Source of the DNA: Thinopyrum elongatum
Taxonomy: Eukaryota; Streptophyta; Magnoliopsida; Poales; Poaceae
Reading direction: 5' to 3'
NCBI GenBank assembly: GCA_011799875.1
Contig: CM022303.1
Location: 297,984,362 to 298,048,361, forward strand
DNA length: 64,000 nucleotides
Below, piece by piece: positions 47,514 through 59,963 of this stretch. How positions within the stretch are numbered: position 1 is the stretch's first letter; each line of letters starts with the position of its first letter. Below the pieces are notes generated by a model. That model worked only from the letters and a program-made list of their open reading frames with translations, was not told where the DNA came from and did not search any database. Position numbers and translations under genes: made by a program.

Positions 47514-48440
47514 TGTCGTGGTAGAACACGGCCACCTATGAGGCCATCGGCCCCTTTATGGTTCGGCAGGGGGGAGGATGTGTTGCACAAAGAGCGGAGG
47601 CCGTGGGACAGCACGACGGTGGTGACACTCGTGATTTTTACCCAGGTTCGGGCTGCTAAGAAGCGTAAAAACCTACTCCTGCTTTGGTGGATTGATGGGG
47701 AGACCGTGAAGAACGTGCGGCGCTTGAGCCCGGCAAGGTCGCTTCAGGGAGAGCAGCTACGCACGTATGAGTACACGAGGGTTCGAATCCTTTCTAAGGT
47801 TGCCACGGTCCTCCTTTTATAGGCTAAGGGGTTACCACAATGGCAAAATGGTCATTATCCAGCGATTAAATAGCTAACAGTGCTATCATACTTAACTCTG
47901 GCAGTTAGGACAAAGCGCATTAAATGCACTGCCATGTGTCGCGCCGTGGATGCGGCCCGGCAGGCCTGCCGCACCGCTCTAGTCATCTTCCATCTGTCTG
48001 CTTGACACGCCTCTGGACGGGTGTCATATAGAGGTGATCTTCCTCCTAAATGGCTGCCACGTGCCAAATGACAGCCACTTAGTTATCTGGGGGCTCGACA
48101 CCGCACCGATGGGTGACTTGCGTTGCGATGCGGTGGAGCGGTGGAGCCTTGGCGGGGATGTAGGCCGCCAGTGGCCCCGGCAATCCTTGCCGGGGAAGTC
48201 TTGGGACTTGTCTTCGAGGTGGCCTCGACCTGATTAGGCTCGCCTGCCCGGTAAGGGAGGTTTTTCCTTAGTGATATCTTGCTGTCTTGGCTTGTCTTGG
48301 TCTTCTTGATCCACCCTTTGATTTCTCAAAGAGCTCTCTCTCTGGCTTGGTTCTGTCTTGAATGCTTGGTGTTGCCGGGTTGCAGGCCTACTGTCCGTTC
48401 ACAAGTCAGGGGAAACATACACCCCTGTTTGTGTACCCCA
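47514..48440 (-). repeat. 3' LTR of the gag/pol-less element (927 bp)
   Basis: Matches 62713-63652. Its inner edge lacks three bases (TGTACCCCA against TGTACCCTGACA in the other copy). The purine tract AGGCCCGGGGGATTCTTT (minus strand) follows inward. Confidence 0.88.
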
Positions 48441-48679
48441 AAAGAATCCCCCGGGCCTGAGCCATACATGTCGCCGGGCACGTTGGGTTAGGCCCCAAAC
48501 GGTGCACGGACACGTGTTGAACGAACGTTGCGTGTGCAGCGGTTTGTTATGATGACCAGTCAACTCAATGTCTACTCCGCGCAATTACCACAGGTCGTGG
48601 GGTCGTGGGACTGTAGCAGTTAATGTAAAACGGTAACTTCCTGAGAGGAAGCAGCGAAGAGCCCCCCATGTTCGTTCCT

Positions 48680-48688
48680 CATAAAAGA
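48680..48688 (+). promoter_or_regulatory. Candidate TATA box for the antisense ORF of the gag/pol-less element
   Basis: CATAAAAGA on the plus strand, about 150 bases before the ATG at 48829 and inside the short spacer between the 3' LTR and the gene (48441-48828). Same arrangement as in the Tat-type element at 37294. Confidence 0.4.
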
Positions 48689-48828
48689 GAAAAACGTGAA
48701 GGGGCCGTGCTCATTCGCATCCGTTTCCCCCTCCATCATCTTCCTCTTCAAGCCAAGCGACTGCCCCTACGCCCGCATTCACCTCCGATCTCCCACCCTG
48801 CCTTCCACCTTCCACGCAGCCCCGAAGA

Positions 48829-51358
48829 ATGGGGAAGAAAGCCACCGGAAGGGGGAAGCGGCCGGCCGCCATGAAGGAAACCGCGGCGGAGGGGAAAAAG
48901 AAGAAAGCGGCAGAGCTGGACAGGAAGCGGCAGGAATATGTAGTGTTCTTCCCATCGAGCTTGGATAGCAACACCCTGGCCGTGAGGTATGCGTATATGT
49001 GGGGGAGAGAATTCCCGAAAGGGCATGGTGCTCCCGCGGTTTTGGTGGAGGGGAAAGAGGACCCGCCAAATTCATACCACTTTTTCTGCGCATATTTCCT
49101 CTGCGGCCTCAACCCTCCTTTTTCTGATTTCTTTGAGGCGATGATGGTGGTGTACGAATTCCACCTTTTGGATTTCACACCAAATGCAATGGCGTGCATG
49201 GTGATTTTTGCTCATCTGTGCGAGAATTTCGTCGGAGTAGCCCCCAGCGTGGATCTATTCAGGCACTTTTTCGTGCCGCGGGTTGAGGACAAGAATCTCT
49301 GCTCAGGAAACATAAGCTGGATCCCCCAGGTGGCGAGGAATGTTTGGGATTATCTTCCTGGCCAGCAGTGCGGCAGATGGGAGGAATGGAGGGCAGATTG
49401 GTGCTGGATTCAGGATGCCGATGCTCTAGAGTACTACCGGGCGCGGACGGAGTGCGTCGTGCACGGCAAGGATTGGGGGAAGCTAGGCCTTACTGACAAT
49501 AGGCTTCGCCCGGCTTTGGATAGCATCGCCCGCCTCGAGGCTGCCGGGCTAACCATCGAACTGGTGGGGGCTGACTTCCTCTGACGCCGCATTGCGCCGC
49601 TGTAGCAAAGGGACAGGTTTGCCTGACGGTACGGAGATGCAGGAGACAGGATGCGCCTGTACCCAGGCCTCACCAACAACTTGACAGTTTACGGCCATGC
49701 CTGGCTGTGCGAACAGCTGTTCGGCAGCCTTGGGCCATTCAAAATGCTGGCAAAGGTCGTCTTGCTGAATATCAATTCCGCCCTGGACCAGATTTTGAAG
49801 TGGATGCCCGACTGCAACGCTTATAGAGTTGCGGATGATTGGCAACTACCAGAGCTTGACGAGGAGATCAAGTGGGTTTCCAATTTGGAAGAAAGGGCTT
49901 CCAGGGTTGAGGGCAACATGTTCAAGCGCACCTCCACGGCGGAAGCAGAGTACATCAAGAGGCGGATTGAGGAGGACAAGGCGCTTTGGGCTGCCGGGAA
50001 GGCAAAGCCCAGAAGAGTGGAAGAGGAGGAAGAAGAGGAGGCCAAAGATGAGGGCTCTTCTCACGGCAGAAGCGAGGGGCATGCCACAGAGGAAACTGCC
50101 GGGGACAAGCCTGCTGAGGGTGATCCTGCCGGGGATGAGCCTGCCGGGATCGAAGCCTTGTATGCCGCAGCAGCGGAAGTCCAAGAAAAGGACGGGGCCG
50201 AAGAGGTGGAGCAACCTAAGGAGGAGTGGCTCACAGCGGGCCCTCAAGCCCCCGAACTAGACCTGGAGCAGTGTCCCCGCAGGAGGCCTAGCCGGGGAAT
50301 CGCGGCCCCTGTCCCTACGCTCGTCGCCAAGAGGGAGAAGAAGACCATCTCTAAGGGCGATGAGCCAGACGTGGTGCGCCGCCATTCTTCTCGTCTTTCT
50401 GGGGCCAAGACCCCTCCCACCAAGCGGCGAGACATCATAGGAGTTGACCCCAATTCCGAATGAAGTTCAAGCTCTTCGTGCAGCTCGTCCCCGCTAGAGC
50501 CCCCCGGCCTCCTCAAAAGGTTTGAAGCTGCTGGGAAGCACCGCTCCTCCGACCCTGAAGAGAGGCAGAGCGACCCCACCGCCTATGGAGTTCGCGCCGG
50601 GCTCCATGCTCATCGATTCAGAGTAAGGAAAATGTCATCTCTTCTTGTCGAGGCATTATGCACTTGTAGGTTTGCTGACCCAATCTTGCTTTGTCATTTT
50701 TGGCAGAGATGAGGAAGAGACCCTCGCCCATCGGGCCAAGCGATCCAAGCAAGTGGATGCGTCGGGGCCTTCGGAGGGCACGGGCTTGGCGGGAGGCAGC
50801 ATGGATGATCCCGCGTCAAGCCCCCAGCCCAGCCCCCAGCACGAAGGTATGGGGCAGGCCCTCCCCGCCAGCGAGGGCATGGGAGAGCGGGTCCCTTCTT
50901 CCACCAAGGGAAAGGGAGAGCTTGTCCAGAGCGAGGTTCCCCAAGAGGGGCTCACCATGCCCGATGCCCAAGCCGAGAAATCCCTGGCAAGGGCCTCCAC
51001 GGAAGGATCGGCTCATGCTGACGTAGTGACTATCGAGGAAGGGGGCGAGGGTCACGCCCCCGCAATGGGTGTCGCCTGGGAAACCGATGCCCCCCACGGC
51101 AAACATCTCCAGGTAATTTGCTCGCTCTTCGCCTTCTGTTGTTCATTTTATTTCTGCTTCAAGTCTCTTGCTTATTGATGCATATTATTTCCTTGCCGTC
51201 CCTTGCTGATCTTGCTTGTAGTCCTAGTGGCCGAGTAACGAGAGCTGCTGGAGGAGGTTGCTAGCATTGGTAAGGACGCTGCTGAAGAGGCCGCCAAGAT
51301 TGCTGCCGCAGAGGGCCAGGAACATACTGCCGGGGATATCCGAGAGGCCCCAGAGAAG
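48829..51358 (+). pseudogene. Antisense Transposase_28/coiled-coil gene of the gag/pol-less element, 5' exons
   Basis: The ATG at 48829 opens a Lys-rich start (MGKKATGRGKRPAAMKETAA). A Transposase_28-like domain follows: SYHFFCAYFLCGLNPPFSDF, then FHLLDFTPNAMACMVIFAHL (49070-49260), then GKLGLTDNRLRPALDSIARL. A stop at 49582-49584 and two more in the next 70 bases interrupt, but the same frame runs on to 50463 through a Glu-rich linker. A GT-AG intron (50623-50706) joins an exon rich in Pro, Ser and Gly. A second intron starts at 51113 and ends near 51221. The exon after it is cut at 51358 by the Angela-like element, and the frame resumes at 59969. The first exon is unusually well kept: 251 codons open. 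Confidence 0.82.
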
Positions 51359-53108
51359 TGTTGGGGAACGTAGCATGCAATTTCAAAAAAAATCCTACGC
51401 TCACGCAAGATCTATCTAGGAGATGCATAGCAACGAGAGGGGGAGAGTGTGTCCACGTACCCTCGTAGACCAAAAGCGGAAGCGTTAGCTTAACGCAGTT
51501 GATTTAGTCAAACGTCTTCGCGATCCAACCGATCAAGCACCGAACGTACGGCACCTCCGAGTTCTGCACACGTTCAGCTCGATGATGTCCCTCGAACTCT
51601 TGATCCAGCAGAAGGTCGAGGGAGAGATTCTTCAGCACGACGGCGTAGTGATGGTGATGGTGATGTGATCCACGCAGGGCTTCGCCTAAGCACTACGACG
51701 CTATGACCGGAGGAGTAAACTGTGGAGGGGGGCACCGCACATGGCTAAGAGAACAATTGATGTGCCTTTGGGGTGCCCCCCTGCCCACGTATATAAAGGA
51801 GGGGAGGAGAGAGGCCGGCGACCGGGAGGGGTGCGCCATGGGGGGAGTCGTACTTGGACTCCTAGTCCAAGTAGGATTCGCCCCCCCCCCCTTTTCCTTT
51901 CTTCCACCGGAGGGAAAAAGAAGGAGAGGGAAAGGGAAAGGGAAGGGGGGCGCCGCCCCCTCCTCCTTGTCCTATTTGGACTCCCTAGGAGGGGGGCAAG
52001 TGGCCACCCCGCGGGCTTCCCTCTCTCTCCCTTAGGCCCATGTTGGCCCAACACTTCCTCGGGGGGTTCCGGTAACCCCTCGGTACTCCGGTAAAATACC
52101 CGAATCACTCGGAACCATTCCGATGTCCGAATATAACCTTCCAATATATGAATCTTTACCTCTCGACAATTTCGAGACTCCTCGTCATGTCCGTGATCTC
52201 ATCCGGGACTCCAAACAATCTTCGGTCACCAAAACACATAACTCATAATACAAATCGTCATCGAACGTTAAGCGTGCAGACCCTACGGGTTCGAGAACTA
52301 TGTAGACATGACCGAGACATATCTCCGGTCAATAACCAATAGCGGAACCTGGATGCTCATATTGGCTCCTACATATTCTACGAAGATCTTTATCGGTCAA
52401 ACCGCATAACAACATACGTCATTCCCTTTGTCATCGGTATGTTACTTGTCCGAGATTCGATCGTCGGTATCTTCATACCTAGTTCAATCTCGTTACCGGC
52501 AAGTCTCTTTACTCCCGTAATGCATCATCCCGTAACTAACTTATTAGTCATATTGCTTGCAAGGCTTATAGTGATGTGCATTACCGAGAGGGCCCAGAGA
52601 TACCTCTCTGATACTCGGAGTGACAAATCCTAATCTCGATCTATGCCAACCCAAGAAACACCTTCGGAGACACCTGTAGAGCATCTTTATATTCACCCAG
52701 TTATGTTGTGACGTTTGATAGCACACAAGGTGTTCCTCCGGTATTTGGGAGTTGCATGATCTCATAGTCAGAGGAATATGTATAAGTCATGAAGAAAGCA
52801 ATAGCAATAAAACTTAACGATCATTATGCTAAGCTAACGGATGGGTCTTGTCCATCACATCATTCTCCTAATGATGTGATCCCATTCATCAAATGACAAC
52901 ACATGTCTATGGTTAGGAAACTTAACCATCTTTGATTAACGAGCTAGTCTAGTAGAGGCATACTAGGGACACTGTGTTTTGTCTATGTATTCACACATGT
53001 ATCAAGTTTCCGGTTAATACAATTCTAGCATGAATAATAAACATTTATCATGATATAAGGAAATATAAATAACAACTTTATTATTGCCTCTAGGGCATAT
53101 TTCCTTCA
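51359..53108 (-). repeat. 3' LTR of the Angela-like element
   Basis: 1750 bases from TGTTGGGGAACG to ATTTCCTTCA on the plus strand. The polypurine tract (GTCTCCCAGTT, the inverse of AACTGGGAGAC) follows at 53109. Confidence 0.95.
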
Positions 53109-54348
53109 GTCTCCCAGTTGCACTAGAGTCAATAATCTAGTTCACATCGCCATGTGATTTAACACCAATAGTTCACATCTTTATGTGATTAACACCCATA
53201 GTTCACATCGCCATGTGACCAACACCCAAAGGGTTTACTAGAGTCAATAATCTAGTTCACATCGCTATATGATTAACACCCAAAGAGTACTAAGGTGTGA
53301 TCATGTTTTGCTTGTGAGAGAAGTTTAGTCAATGGGTCTGCCACATTCAGATCCGTATGTATTTTGCAAATTTCTATGTCTACAATGCTCTACATGGAGC
53401 TACTCTAGCTAATTGCTCCCACGTTCAATACGTATCTAGATTGAGACTTAGAGTCATCTAGATCAGTGTCAAAGCTTGCATCGACGTAACTCTTTACGAT
53501 GAACTCTTCATCACCTCCATAACCGAGAAACATTTCCTTAGGCCTCTAAGGATAATTTTGACCGCTGTCTAGTGATCTACTCCTGGATCACTATTGTACC
53601 CCCTTGACAAACTCATGGCAAGGTACACAACAGGTTTGGTACACAGCATGGCATACTTTATAGAACCTATGGCTGAGGCATAGGGAATGACTTTCATTCT
53701 CTCTCTATCTTCTGCCGTGGTCATGCTTTGAGTCTTACTCAACTTTATACCTTGAATACAGGCAAGAACCCTTTCTTTGACTGATCCTTTTTGAACTCCT
53801 TCAAAACTTTGTCAAGGTATATGCTTTGTGAAAGTCTTATTAAGCGTCTCGATCTATCCTTATAGATCTTGATGCTCAATACTTAAGCAGCTTCACCGAG
53901 GTCTTTTTATTGAAAAATTCTTATTCAAGTATCCTTTTATGCTATCCAGAAATTCCGTATCATTTCCAATCAACAATATGTCATCCACATATAATATCAG
54001 AAATGCTACAGAGCTCCCACTCACTTTCTTGTAAATACAGGCTTCTCCAAAAGTCTGTATAAAACCATATGCTTTGATCACACTATCAAAGCATATATTC
54101 CAACTCCGAGATGCTTGCACTAGTCCATAAATGGATCGCTGGAGCTTGCACACTTTGTTAGCACCTTTAGGATCGACAAAACCTTCTGGTTGCATCATAT
54201 ACAACTCTTCTTTAAGAAATCCATTAAGGAATGCAGTTTTGACATCTATTTGCCAGATTTCATAAAATGCGGCAATTGCTAACATGATTTGGACAGACTT
54301 AAGCATCGCTACGAGTGAGAAAATCTCATCGTAGTCAACACTTTGAAC
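53109..54348 (-). pseudogene. Copia reverse transcriptase and RNase H remnant (Angela-like)
   Basis: RT blocks on the minus strand: QIDVKTAFLNGFLKEELYMM (catalytic Asp; about 54260-54200), QRSIYGLVQASRSWNICFD and FLILYVDDILLIGND with the YVDD site at about 53985. The frame stops at 53893. Beyond it, YLDKVLKEFKKDQ and fragments of the RNase H region persist in several frames to about 53150. Normal elements continue open through RNase H, so this end is decayed, not deleted. Confidence 0.88.
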
Positions 54349-56025
54349 TTGTCAAAAACCTTTTGTGACAAGTCGAGCTTTGTAGATAGTAACACTACCA
54401 TCAGCGTCCGTCTTCCTATTGAAGATCCATTTATTCTTAATGGCTTGCCGATCATCGGGCAAATCCACCAAAGTCCACACTTTGTTCTCATACATGGATC
54501 CTATCTCAGATTTCATGGCCTCAAGCCATCTGTCGGAATCTGGGCTCATCATAGCTTCTTCATAGTTCATAGGTTCGTCATGGTCTAGTAACATGACTTC
54601 CAGAACAGGACTACCGTACCACTCTGGTGCGAAACGTACTCTGGTTGACCTACGATGTTCGGTAGTAACTTGATCTGAAGTGTCATGATCATCATCATTA
54701 GCTTCCTCACTAATTGGTGTAGGCATCACGGGAACTGTTTTCTGTGATGAGTTATTCTCCAATTCGAGAGAAGGTACAATTACCTCATCAAGTTCTACTT
54801 TCCTCCCACTCACTTCTTTCGAGAGAAACTCCTTCTCTAGAAAGGATCCATTCTTAGCAACAAAGTTCTTGCCTTCGGATCTGTGATAGAAGGTGTACCC
54901 AACAGTTTCTTTTGGGTATCCTATGAAGACGCACTTCTCCGATTTGGGTTCGAGCTTATCAGGCTGAAGCTTTTTCACATAAGCATCGCAACCCCAAACT
55001 TTAAGAAACGACAGCTTAGGTTTCTTGCCAAACCACAGTTCATACGGTGTCGTCTCAACGGATTTAGATGGTGTCCTATTTAACGTGAATGCAACTGTCT
55101 CTAATGCATAACCCCAAAACGATAGTGGTAAATCGGTAAGAGACATCATAGATCGCACCATATCTAATAAAGTACGGTTATGACGTTCGGACACACCATT
55201 ATGTTGTGGTGTTCCAGGTGGCGTGAGTTGCGAAACTATTCCACATTGTTTTAAATGAAGACCAAACTCATAACTCAAATATTCGCCTCCGCGATCAGAT
55301 CATAGAAACTTTATTTTCTTGTTATGATGATTTTCCACTTCACTCTGAAATTCTTTGAACTTTTCAAACGTTTCAGACTTGTGTTTCATTAAGTAGATAT
55401 ACCCATATCTGCTTAAATCATCTGTGAAGGTCAGAAAATAACGATACCCGCCGCGAGCCTCAACACTCATCGGACCGCATACATCGGTATGTATTATTTC
55501 CAATAAGTCTTTGGCTCGCTCCATTGTTCCGGAGAACGGAGTCTTAGTCATCTTGCCCATGAGGCATGGTTTGCAAGTATCAAGTGATTCATAATCAAGT
55601 GATTCCAAAAGCCCATCAGCATGCAGTTTCTTCATGCACTTTACACCAACATGACCTAAACGGCAGTGCCACAAATAAGTTGCACTATCATTATTAACTT
55701 TGTATCTTTTGGCTTCAATATTATGAATATGTGTATCACTACAATCGAGATTCAACAAAAATAGACCACTCCTCAAGGGTGCATGACCATAAAATATATT
55801 ACTCATATAAATAGAACAACCACTATTCTCTGATTTAAATGAATAACCGTCTCGCATTAAACAAGATCCAGATATAATGTTCATGCTCAATGCTGGCATC
55901 AAATAACAATTATTCAGGTCTAAAACTAATCCCGAAGGTAGATGTAGAGGTAGCGTGTCGACGGCGATCACATCGACTTTGGAACCATTTCCCACGGGCA
56001 TCGTCACCTCGTCCTTAGCCAATCT
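54349..56025 (-). pseudogene. Copia integrase region (Angela-like)
   Basis: GAG-pre-integrase zinc finger (LWHCRLGHVGVKCMKKLHAD, CKPCLMGKMTKTPF), then the integrase core IHTDVCGPMSVEARGGYRYF (first Asp). A TGA at 55297-55299 replaces the Arg of the usual RSDRGGEYLS. The core goes on with TPQHNGVSERHNRTLLDMVR (catalytic Glu). The linker ends WIFNRKTDADGSVTIYKARL, and a second TGA stands at 54349-54351, where Arg is expected (KGFRQV). Both stops fit CGA to TGA. Confidence 0.9.
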
Positions 56026-56982
56026 TCATTTAATCCGTAGCCCCTGTTTCGAGTTGCAAATATGAGCAACAGAACCAGTATCAAATACCCAGGCACTACT
56101 ACGAGCATTAGTAAGGTACACATCAATAACATGTATATCAAATATACCTTTCACTTTGCCATCCTTCTTATCCGCCATATACTTGGGGCAGTTCCGCTTC
56201 CAGTGACTAGTCCCTTTGCAGTAGAAGCACTCAGTTTCAGGCTTAGGTCCAGACTTGGGCTTCTTCCCGGGATTAGCAACTTGCTTGCTATTCTTCTTGA
56301 AGTTCCCCTTCTTCCCTTTGCCCTTTTTCTTGAAACTAGTGGTCTTGTTAACCATCAACACTTGATGCTCCTTCCTGATTTCTACCTCCGCAGCCTTTAG
56401 CATTGTGAAGAGCTCGGGAATTGTCTTTTCCATCCCTTGCATATTATAGTTCATCACGAAGCCTTTATAGCTTGGTGGCAGTGATTGAAGAACTCTGTCA
56501 ATGACACTATCATTAGGAAGATTAACTCCCAGCTGAGTCAAGTGGTTATGGTACCCAGACATTCTGAGTATATGTTCACTGACAGAACTATTCTCCTCCA
56601 TCTTGCAGCTATAGAACTTGTTGGAGACTTCATATCTCTCAACTCGGGCATTTGCTTGAAATATTAACTTCAACTCTTGGAACATCTCATATGCTCCATG
56701 ACGTTCAAAACATCTTTGAAGTCCCGATTCTAAGCCGTAAAGCATGGAACACTGAACTATCGAGTAGTCATCAGATCGAGCTTGCCAGACGTTCATAACA
56801 TCAGCATCTGCTCCTGCAGCAGGCCTTTCACCTAGTGGTGCATCAAGGACATAATTCTTCTGTGCAGCAATGAGGATAATCCTCAAGTTATGGACCCAGT
56901 CTGTGTAGTTGCTACCATCATCTTTCAACTTAGCTTTCTCTAGGAATGCATTAAAATTCAAGGGAACGGTAGCACGGGCCAT
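56023..56982 (-). pseudogene. Copia gag and protease start (Angela-like)
   Basis: Open from ATG at 56982 (MARATVPLNFNAFLEKAKLK) through the UBN2-type capsid domain (NWVHNLRI-like start; SVSEHILRMSGYHNHLTQLG). A Lys-rich nucleocapsid carries one CCHC knuckle (CFYCKGTSHWKRNCPKY, about 56220-56170). It runs on to the protease active site VFDTGSVAHIC (about 56080). A stop at 56023-56025 ends it within protease. Gag itself looks intact in this copy. Confidence 0.9.
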
Positions 56983-58194
56983 TGATCTACAACAACATAG
57001 ATATGCAAAAACTATCAGGTACTAAGTTCATGATAAATTAAAGTTCAATTAATCATATTACTTAAGAACTCCCACTTAGATAGACATCCCTCTAGTCATC
57101 TAAATGATCATGTGATCCATATCAACTAAACCATGTCCGATCATCACGTGAGATGGAGTAGTTTTCAATGGTGAACATCGCTATGTTGATCATATCTACT
57201 ATATGATTCACGTTCGACCTTTCGGTCTCAGTGTTCCGAGGCCATATCTGCATATGCTGGGCTCGTCAAGTTTAACCCGAGTATTCTGCATGTGCAAAAC
57301 TGGCTTGCACCCGTTGTATGTGAACGTAGAGCTTATCACACCCGATCATCACGTGGTGTCTCGGCACGACGAACTGTCGCAATGGTGCATACTCAGGGAG
57401 AACACTTATACCTTGAAATTTAGTGAGGGATCATCTTATAATGCTATTGCCGTACTAAGCAAAATAAGATGCATAAAAGATAAACATCACATGCAATCAA
57501 AATATGTGACATGATATGGCCATCATCATCTTGTGCCTTTGATCTCCATCTCCAAAGCACCGTCATGATCTCCATCGTCACCGGCTTGACACCTTGATCT
57601 CCATCGTAGCGTCGTTGTCATCTCGCCAACTATTGCTTCTACGACAATCGCTACCGCATAGTGATAAAGTAAAGCAATTACATGGCGATTGCATTTCATA
57701 CAATAAAGTGACAACCATAAGGCTCCTGCCAGTTGCCGATAACTTTTACAAAACATGATCATCTCATACAATAACGTATATCACATCATGTCTTGACCAT
57801 ATCACATCACAGCATGCCCTGCAAAAACAAGTTAGACGTCCTCTACTTTGTTGTTGCAAGTTTTACGTGGCTGCTACGGGCTTCTAGCAAGAACCGTTCT
57901 TACCTACACATCAAAACCACAATGATTTTTCATCAAGTGTGCTGTTTTAACCTTCAACAAGGACCGGCCGTAGTCAAACTCGATTCAACTAAAGTTGGAG
58001 AAACAGACACCCGCCAGCCACCTGTGTGCAAAGCATGTCGGTAGAACCAGTCTCATGAACGCGGTCATGTAATGTCGGTCCGGGCCGCTTCATCCAACAA
58101 TACCGCCGAATCAAAGTAAGATGTTGGTGGTAAGCAGTATGACTATTATCGCCCACAACTCTTTGTGTTCTACTCGTGCATATCATCTACGCAT
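56983..58194 (-). other. 5' untranslated leader of the Angela-like element
   Basis: About 1.2 kb without protein-coding signal between primer site and gag, the usual long leader of BARE-type elements. Confidence 0.65.
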
Positions 58195-58213
58195 AAACCT
58201 GGCTCGGATGCCA
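58195..58213 (-). promoter_or_regulatory. Primer-binding site of the Angela-like element
   Basis: On the minus strand GTGGCATCCGAGCCAGG adjoins the 5' LTR. The site complementary to plant initiator Met-tRNA is TGGTATCAGAGC, so two positions have changed. Confidence 0.75.
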
Positions 58214-58214
58214 C

Positions 58215-59963
58215 TGTTGGGGAACATAGCATGCAATTTCAAAAAAATTCCTATGCTCACGCAAGATCTATCTAGGAGATGCATAGCAACGAGAGGGGGA
58301 GAGTGTGTCCACGTACCCTCGTAGACCGAAAGCGGAAGCGTTAGCTTAACGCGGTTGATGTAGTCGAACGTCTTCGCGATCCAACCGATCAAGCACCGAA
58401 CGTACGGCACCTCCAAGTTCTGCACACGTTCAGCTCGATGACGTCCCTCAAACTCTTGATCTAGCAGAAGGTCGAGGGAGAGTTTTGTCAGCATGATGAC
58501 GTGGTGACGGTGATGGTGATGTGATCCACGCAGGGCTTCGCCTAAGCACTATGACGCTATGACCGGAGGAGTAAACTGTGGAGGGGGGCACCACACACGG
58601 CTAACAGAACAATTGATGTGCCTTTGGGGTGCCCCCTGCCCACATATATAAAGGAGGGGAGGAGAGAGGCCGGCGGCCAGGAGGGGTGCGCCATGGGGGG
58701 AGTCCTACTTGGACTCCTAGCCCAAGTAGGATTCGGCCCCCCTTTTCCTTTCTTCCATCGGAGGGAAAAAGAAGGAGAGGGAAAGGGAAAGGGAAGGGGG
58801 GTGCCGCCCCCTCCTCCTTGTCCTATTCGGACTCCCTAGGAGGGGGGCATGCGGCCACCCCGCGGGCTTCCCTCTCTCTCCCTTAGGCCCATGTTGGCCC
58901 AACACTTCCCCGGGGGGTTCCGGTAACCCCTCGGTACTCCGGTAAAAATACCCGAATCACTTGGAACCATTCCGATGTCCGAATATAACCTTCCAATATA
59001 TGAATATTTACCTCTCGACCATTTCGAGACTCCTCATCATGTCCGTGATCTCATCCGGGACTCCGAACAATCTTCGGTCACCAAAACACATAACTCATAA
59101 TACAAATCGTCATCGAACATTAAGCGTGCGGACCCTACGGGTTCGAGAACTATGTAGACATGACCGAGACACATCTCCGGTCAATAACCAATAGCAGAAC
59201 CTGGATGCTCATATTGGCTCCTACATATTCTATGAAGATCTTTATCGGTCAAACCGCACAACAACATACTTCATTCCCTTTGTCATCGGTATGTTACTTG
59301 TCCGAGATTCGATCATCGGTATCTTCATACCTAGTTCAATCTCGTTACCGGCAAGTCTCTTTACTCGTTCCGTAATGCATCATCCTGTAACTAACTCATT
59401 AGTCATATTGCTTGCAAGGCTTATAGTGATGTGCATTACCGAGAGGGCCCAGAGATACCTCTCCGATACTCGGAGTGACAAATCCTAATCTCGATCTATG
59501 CCAACCCAACAAACACCTTCGGAGACACCTGTAGAGCATCTTTATAATCACCCAGTTACATTGTGACGTTTGATAGCACACAAGGTGTTCCTCCGGTATT
59601 CGGGAGTTGCATGATCTCATAGTCAGAGGAATATGTATAAGTCATGAAGAAAGCAATAGCAATAAAACTTAATGATCATTATGCTAAGCTAACGGATGGG
59701 TCTTGTCCATCACATCATTCTCCTAATGATGTGATCCCGTTCATCAAATGACAACACATGTCTATGGTTAGGAAACTTAACCATCTTTGATTAACGAGCT
59801 AGTCTAGTAGAGGCATACTAGGGACACTGTGTTTTGTCTATGTATTCACACATGTATCAAGTTTCCGGTTAATACAATTCTAGCATGAATAATAAACATT
59901 TATCATGATATAAGGAAATATAAATAACAACTTTATTATTGCCTCTAGGGCATATTTCCTTCA
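58215..59963 (-). repeat. 5' LTR of the Angela-like element
   Basis: 1749 bases, partner of 51359-53108. It differs by scattered substitutions and a few indels (for example GTTC present at about 59368 and missing from the other LTR). Confidence 0.95.

Larger units (their letters stand above)
51359..59963 (-). mobile_element. Angela/WIS/BARE-1-type Copia retrotransposon, minus orientation, near full length
   Basis: LTRs at 51359-53108 (1750 bp) and 58215-59963 (1749 bp); AGAAG on both sides (51354-51358, 59964-59968). On the minus strand the LTR starts TGAAGGAAATATGCCCTAGA, the well-known start of this family. The interior (5106 bp) encodes, on the minus strand, gag, protease, integrase, RT and a decayed RNase H, the Copia order. 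The LTRs show roughly 25-30 differences in their first 540 bases by eye, fewer elsewhere. Stops and frameshifts disable pol. Confidence 0.95.

Noticed and set aside
47112..47822. 236-codon plus-strand frame
   Set aside because: It spans the border between the Fatima-like antisense exon and the nested LTR, so it is a chimera of two elements.
51703..52144. Overlapping 110-147 codon frames on both strands
   Set aside because: They lie in the GC-rich part of the Angela-like LTR and recur in the other LTR (58618-58905); they are non-coding.
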